The position numbers and the translations under genes were made by a program. This document shows, in pieces, positions 54,873 through 57,606 of a stretch of DNA of 57,606 nucleotides (position 1 is its first letter; each line of letters opens with the position of its first letter). The DNA is from an uncultured Acidobacteriota bacterium (lineage in GTDB: Bacteria; Acidobacteriota; Thermoanaerobaculia; Gp7-AA8), in the NCBI GenBank assembly GCA_937870635.1, contig CALMZP010000085.1, positions 1 to 57,606 of the forward strand, read 5' to 3'. A model generated the notes under the pieces. It did not search any database and had not been told where the DNA came from. It worked only from the letters and a program-made list of their open reading frames with translations.

Positions 54873-56038
54873 CTGGATCCTCCCAGCTCGGAGAGGACGC
54901 TCTTTCCCGCGAGGCCCTCGCTCGAGACTTTCAGATAGTCGCAGATCGTGGCTCCCAGATCTGCAAACGTTGGTCTTGTGCCGAGGCTTACGCCCGTTAC
55001 CGACGGGCCGGCGATGATGAGCGGCACGTATTCACGTGTATGGTCGGTGGAGACATCCGTCGGATCGCACCCGTGATCGGCGGTGATGAACAGGAGGTCC
55101 TCCTGACGGAGCGCATCGAGCAGCGCCCGGAGCTCTCCGTCGAAGGTCACCAGGGCCTTTGCGTATCCCGGGGCATCGTTGCGGTGGCCGTATTTCGAGT
55201 CGAAGTCGACGAGATTCGTGAAAATGAACTCGGCGTCGGACTCGCGAATGAGGTCGATCGTCTTTCGCATGCCGTCGGAATTCGACTCGGTTCGAATCTC
55301 GGTGCCGATGCCCACACGGTCGAAGATGTCGGCGATTTTGCCGAGGCCGATGACCTGTCTGCCGGCGTTGTGAGCGCGCTCGACGACGGTCTGCCCGGTG
55401 GGACGGACGGAGAAGTCTTTGCGATTCGCCGTCCGCTTGAACGCGCCTTTGCCCGGACCGACGAACGGGCGCGCGATGATCCGGCCGACGTTGTGCTCAC
55501 CGCGCATCAGGTCGCGCGCGACCGAGCAGATCCGCCACAGCTCCTCCACCGGGATCACCTCTTCGTGGGCGGCCACCTGGAACACCGAGTCTCCTGATGT
55601 GTAGACGATCGGCGAGCCGGTGCGCATGTGCTCCTCGCCCAGCTCGTCGAGGATCACCGTTCCTGACGCGGGCATGTTGCCGAGAGTCTTCCGGCCGATG
55701 CGCCGCTCGTACTCCTGCATGACCTCGCGTGGAAAGCCGTTCGGGTAAGTGCGAAATGGCTCGGTGACCACCAGCCCCATCATTTCCCAGTGGCCGGTCG
55801 TCGTGTCTTTCCCGGCGCTGATCTCGGCCATGCGCCCGAACGCGGCGCGCGGAGTGACGCTGCTGGCCGGCTGGGGAAGCGTATGGAGCAGCCCGAGAGA
55901 TTCGAGAGTCGGAAGCTCGGGGTGCTCATCCCGCAGGACGTGTCCGAGGGTGTTGGAGCCTTCGTCGCCAAACTCCCTGGCGTCAGGAAGTTCGCCGACG
56001 CCCAGAGAGTCGCAGACGATCGTGATTACGCGGCGCAT
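54869..56038 (-). CDS. deoB: Phosphopentomutase
   Basis: This 389-residue alkaline-phosphatase-superfamily enzyme interconverts (deoxy)ribose 1- and 5-phosphate. It shows CDSLGVGELPDA near the start, GKDTTTGHWEMMG (metal/nucleophile Thr region), TNLVDFDSKYGHRND and ITADHGCDPTDVSTDHTREY. The ATG at 56038 is chosen (MRRVITIVCDSLGVG); the frame upstream translates repeat DNA. deoA lies 136 nt upstream, giving a nucleoside salvage pair. Confidence 0.96.
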   Translation of the reverse strand: MRRVITIVCDSLGVGELPDAREFGDEGSNTLGHVLRDEHPELPTLESLGLLHTLPQPASSVTPRAAFGRMAEISAGKDTTTGHWEMMGLVVTEPFRTYPNGFPREVMQEYERRIGRKTLGNMPASGTVILDELGEEHMRTGSPIVYTSGDSVFQVAAHEEVIPVEELWRICSVARDLMRGEHNVGRIIARPFVGPGKGAFKRTANRKDFSVRPTGQTVVERAHNAGRQVIGLGKIADIFDRVGIGTEIRTESNSDGMRKTIDLIRESDAEFIFTNLVDFDSKYGHRNDAPGYAKALVTFDGELRALLDALRQEDLLFITADHGCDPTDVSTDHTREYVPLIIAGPSVTGVSLGTRPTFADLGATICDYLKVSSEGLAGKSVLSELGGSR

Positions 56039-56056
56039 GGAGGGGGAAGGATAACT

Positions 56057-56159
56057 GAGTGCCGAGTGCTCGGTGCTTGGTGCTTGGTGCTTGGTGCTGA
56101 GTGCTTGGTGCTTGGTGCTTGGTGCCGGAAAAGCTGGAGCGCGGGCGATCTCGCCCGCG
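56057..56159. repeat. Ten GTGCTTG-type heptamers plus a GGAGCGCGGGCGA palindrome
   Basis: Ten 7-nt units (56057-56126; GAGTGCC, GAGTGCT, CGGTGCT, six TGGTGCT and variants) run directly without a facing arm, followed by a palindrome, TGGAGCGCGGGCGATCTCGC, near 56135-56159. They match the 43433 heptamers in sequence. It lies between deoB and deoA. Confidence 0.9.
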
Positions 56160-56174
56160 TCGTCAGCGCGCCAG

Positions 56175-57488
56175 CTATCGCAGGTGTTCGTGGATGAGCG
56201 GCCGCGGAGTCGGTGGCGTGTCCCCGAACTCGATGGCGCCGAGGTAGCGGGACGGCAGGTTGTCGGCGTCGCCTCCCCGTGCACCCAATTGAATGCGCGC
56301 GATGACCTCGCCCGCTTTCACCGCGTCGCCGGTGCGCTTATCGAACATGATCCCTGCGGCGTAGTCGATCACGTCCTCCGCCTTCTTCCGGCCGGCGCCG
56401 AGGTCGACGGCCAGCATACCCAGCGCGTAGGTGTCCATCGCTGTGATGAAGCCGGTGCGCGGCGCTTTCACCTCGATCGTCTGCTTCGGCCGCGGGAGCA
56501 GCGAGTAGTCGTCGATCACCTTCACATTCGCGCCCTGCGCGGCCAGCCACTTCCGCGTCTGCTCGAGCGCGGCACCGTTGCGCAGCGTCTCGTCGAGTTT
56601 CGCGTTGGCCGATTTCTCGTCGTAGCGGCCGGACATCACCAGCACCCGTTCCGCCTGAGCGCGCGTGACTTCGAGGACGTCTGCCGGACCTTTCCCTTTG
56701 AGTGTCTCGAACGTCTCGATCACCTCGTTCGCGTTTCCGGCGGCGATGCCGAGAGGGCGGTCCATATCGGTGATGAGCGCTTCGACCCTGGTGCCCGATC
56801 CGGCGGCGGCGGCGATGAGGCTCTCCGCGAGCGCCTTCGAGTCCTGATACGTGCGCATGAACGCGCCGCTGCCGGTCTTCACATCGAGAATGAGGGCCGA
56901 GGCGCCCATGGCCAGTTTCTTCGACATGATCGAAGCGGTGATGAGCGGCAGCGATTCCACCGTGCCGGTGACGTCGCGCAGCGAGTACATCTTTCGATCG
57001 GCCGGGGCGATGCCCTCCGTCGACGTCGAGATGACGCAACCCGCTTCTTCGACGGAGCGATCGAACTCCTGCCGCGACAGGCGCGCTCGGAACCCGGGAA
57101 TGGCCTCGAGCTTGTCGAGCGTGCCGCCGGTGTGACCGAGGCCGCGGCCGGAGAGCATGCCGATCTTCACGCCGCAGGCGGCCACCCACGGTGAAAGGAC
57201 GAGCGAGACCTTGTCGCCGACCCCGCCGGTGGAGTGCTTGTCGGCGATGAAGTCGTACTGATCGCGCAGATGCCACCGCTCGCCGGAGCGAAGCATGGCC
57301 TGGGTGAGCGCCGCCATCTCGGCGCCGGTCATCCCGTTGATGGCGGTCGCCATCAGGAACGCGCTCATCTGGTAATCGGCGATCTCGCCTTTCGTGTACC
57401 CGGCGATGAACGCTTCGATCTCGGCGGCTTCGAGCGGCGCGCCGCGGCGCTTGCGGTTGAGAAGTTCGTAGGGGCTGAGTTCCGCCAT
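56175..57488 (-). CDS. deoA: Pyrimidine-nucleoside / thymidine phosphorylase
   Basis: This 437-residue enzyme splits thymidine or uridine with phosphate. It has the family signature KHSTGGVGDKVSL, SGRGLGHTGGTLDKLEAIPG, KTGSGAFM and a C-terminal lobe ending in RVPLIHEHLR-like residues. Length fits the pyrimidine-nucleoside type. Start ATG 57488. It feeds ribose 1-phosphate to deoB. Confidence 0.95.
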   Translation of the reverse strand: MAELSPYELLNRKRRGAPLEAAEIEAFIAGYTKGEIADYQMSAFLMATAINGMTGAEMAALTQAMLRSGERWHLRDQYDFIADKHSTGGVGDKVSLVLSPWVAACGVKIGMLSGRGLGHTGGTLDKLEAIPGFRARLSRQEFDRSVEEAGCVISTSTEGIAPADRKMYSLRDVTGTVESLPLITASIMSKKLAMGASALILDVKTGSGAFMRTYQDSKALAESLIAAAAGSGTRVEALITDMDRPLGIAAGNANEVIETFETLKGKGPADVLEVTRAQAERVLVMSGRYDEKSANAKLDETLRNGAALEQTRKWLAAQGANVKVIDDYSLLPRPKQTIEVKAPRTGFITAMDTYALGMLAVDLGAGRKKAEDVIDYAAGIMFDKRTGDAVKAGEVIARIQLGARGGDADNLPSRYLGAIEFGDTPPTPRPLIHEHLR

Positions 57489-57509
57489 GAGCGGGCGATT
57501 GTAGTGCCG

Positions 57510-57606
57510 TCAGCGTGCCACGGCGCGCCGGCGCTGCTCGAGCCAGGAGAACTGGTATCGGAGCAGTCCTGCATCGTGCGCGTCGGTGAACCGTTCGACC
57601 TTAGTT
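57510..57606 (-). CDS. 3' end of an unidentified gene
   Basis: The last 31 codons of a frame that runs off the window, ending in TGA at 57510-57512. The tail contains DAHDAGLLRYQFSWLEQ and RRRAVAR. No family is recognised from so short a piece. It lies 21 nt upstream of the deoA start on the same strand. Confidence 0.45.
   Translation of the reverse strand, partial: TKVERFTDAHDAGLLRYQFSWLEQRRRAVAR

Noticed and set aside
56057-56126. Heptamer array that could look like a CRISPR
   Set aside because: Units are 7 nt with no unique spacers, and no cas genes are present.

Overview
The window is GC-rich, single-chromosome-style bacterial DNA with tightly packed, mostly minus-strand genes. Many genes overlap by ATGA, TGATG or TTGA, and several open with TTG or GTG. 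Conserved blocks (tig-clpP-clpX-lon-engB-rho, secA, lipA-xerD, carD, deoA-deoB), many secreted S9/beta-propeller/lytic proteins, and dense palindromic intergenic repeats suggest an uncultured Acidobacteriota-like or related soil/sediment lineage. This is inference; there is no rRNA gene here to confirm it.

Layout. 1-7.8 kb: proteostasis operon (trigger factor, ClpP, ClpX, Lon, EngB, start of Rho) preceded by tRNA-Leu(TAG) and tRNA-Lys(CTT). 7.9-10.4 kb: PgsA, a Crp/Fnr regulator and a divergent MinD-like ATPase. 10.6-21.7 kb: a lipid/polyketide-type cluster with a GT2 glycosyltransferase, a catalytically dead ketosynthase (chain-length-factor-like), an active ketosynthase, hotdog dehydratase, ACP, an FAD oxidoreductase interrupted by one amber codon, a divergent AMP-ligase, a saccharopine-dehydrogenase-like protein, a membrane protein, a two-domain STN/N0-like exported protein and a second FAD oxidoreductase. 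21.8-31.7 kb: YfhO-like membrane protein, DinB-like, ProC, SGNH protein, the carbamoyltransferase/SxtJ/DUF5989 module and SecA. 31.9-36.5 kb: site-2 protease, phosphodiesterase-like membrane protein, S9 peptidase. 36.55-42.37 kb: a compact gas-vesicle operon (gvpF, gvpG, tandem ArsA/Get3-like ATPase, gvpL, gvpA-like, gvpF/L-like, gvpK, gvpJ, gvpA, and a 60-residue histidine-kinase-like helix pair). 42.4-57.6 kb: mutY, a beta-propeller, enoyl-CoA hydratase, a SpoIIE-type phosphatase, lytic transglycosylase, xerD, lipA, carD, a secreted unknown, deoB, deoA and a 3' gene fragment.

The most interesting features are: (1) the gas-vesicle operon, which has no recognisable gvpN but carries a tandem Get3/ArsA-type ATPase between gvpG and gvpL; (2) a perfect 49-bp inverted repeat abutting the Shine-Dalgarno of gvpJ; (3) a family of intergenic repeats at many loci, built from tandem 7-nt units of different sequence, often as facing arms and sometimes nested around another palindrome; and (4) palindromic elements inserted in frame inside protein genes (the linker of the tandem ATPase, the N-terminal tail of Rho).
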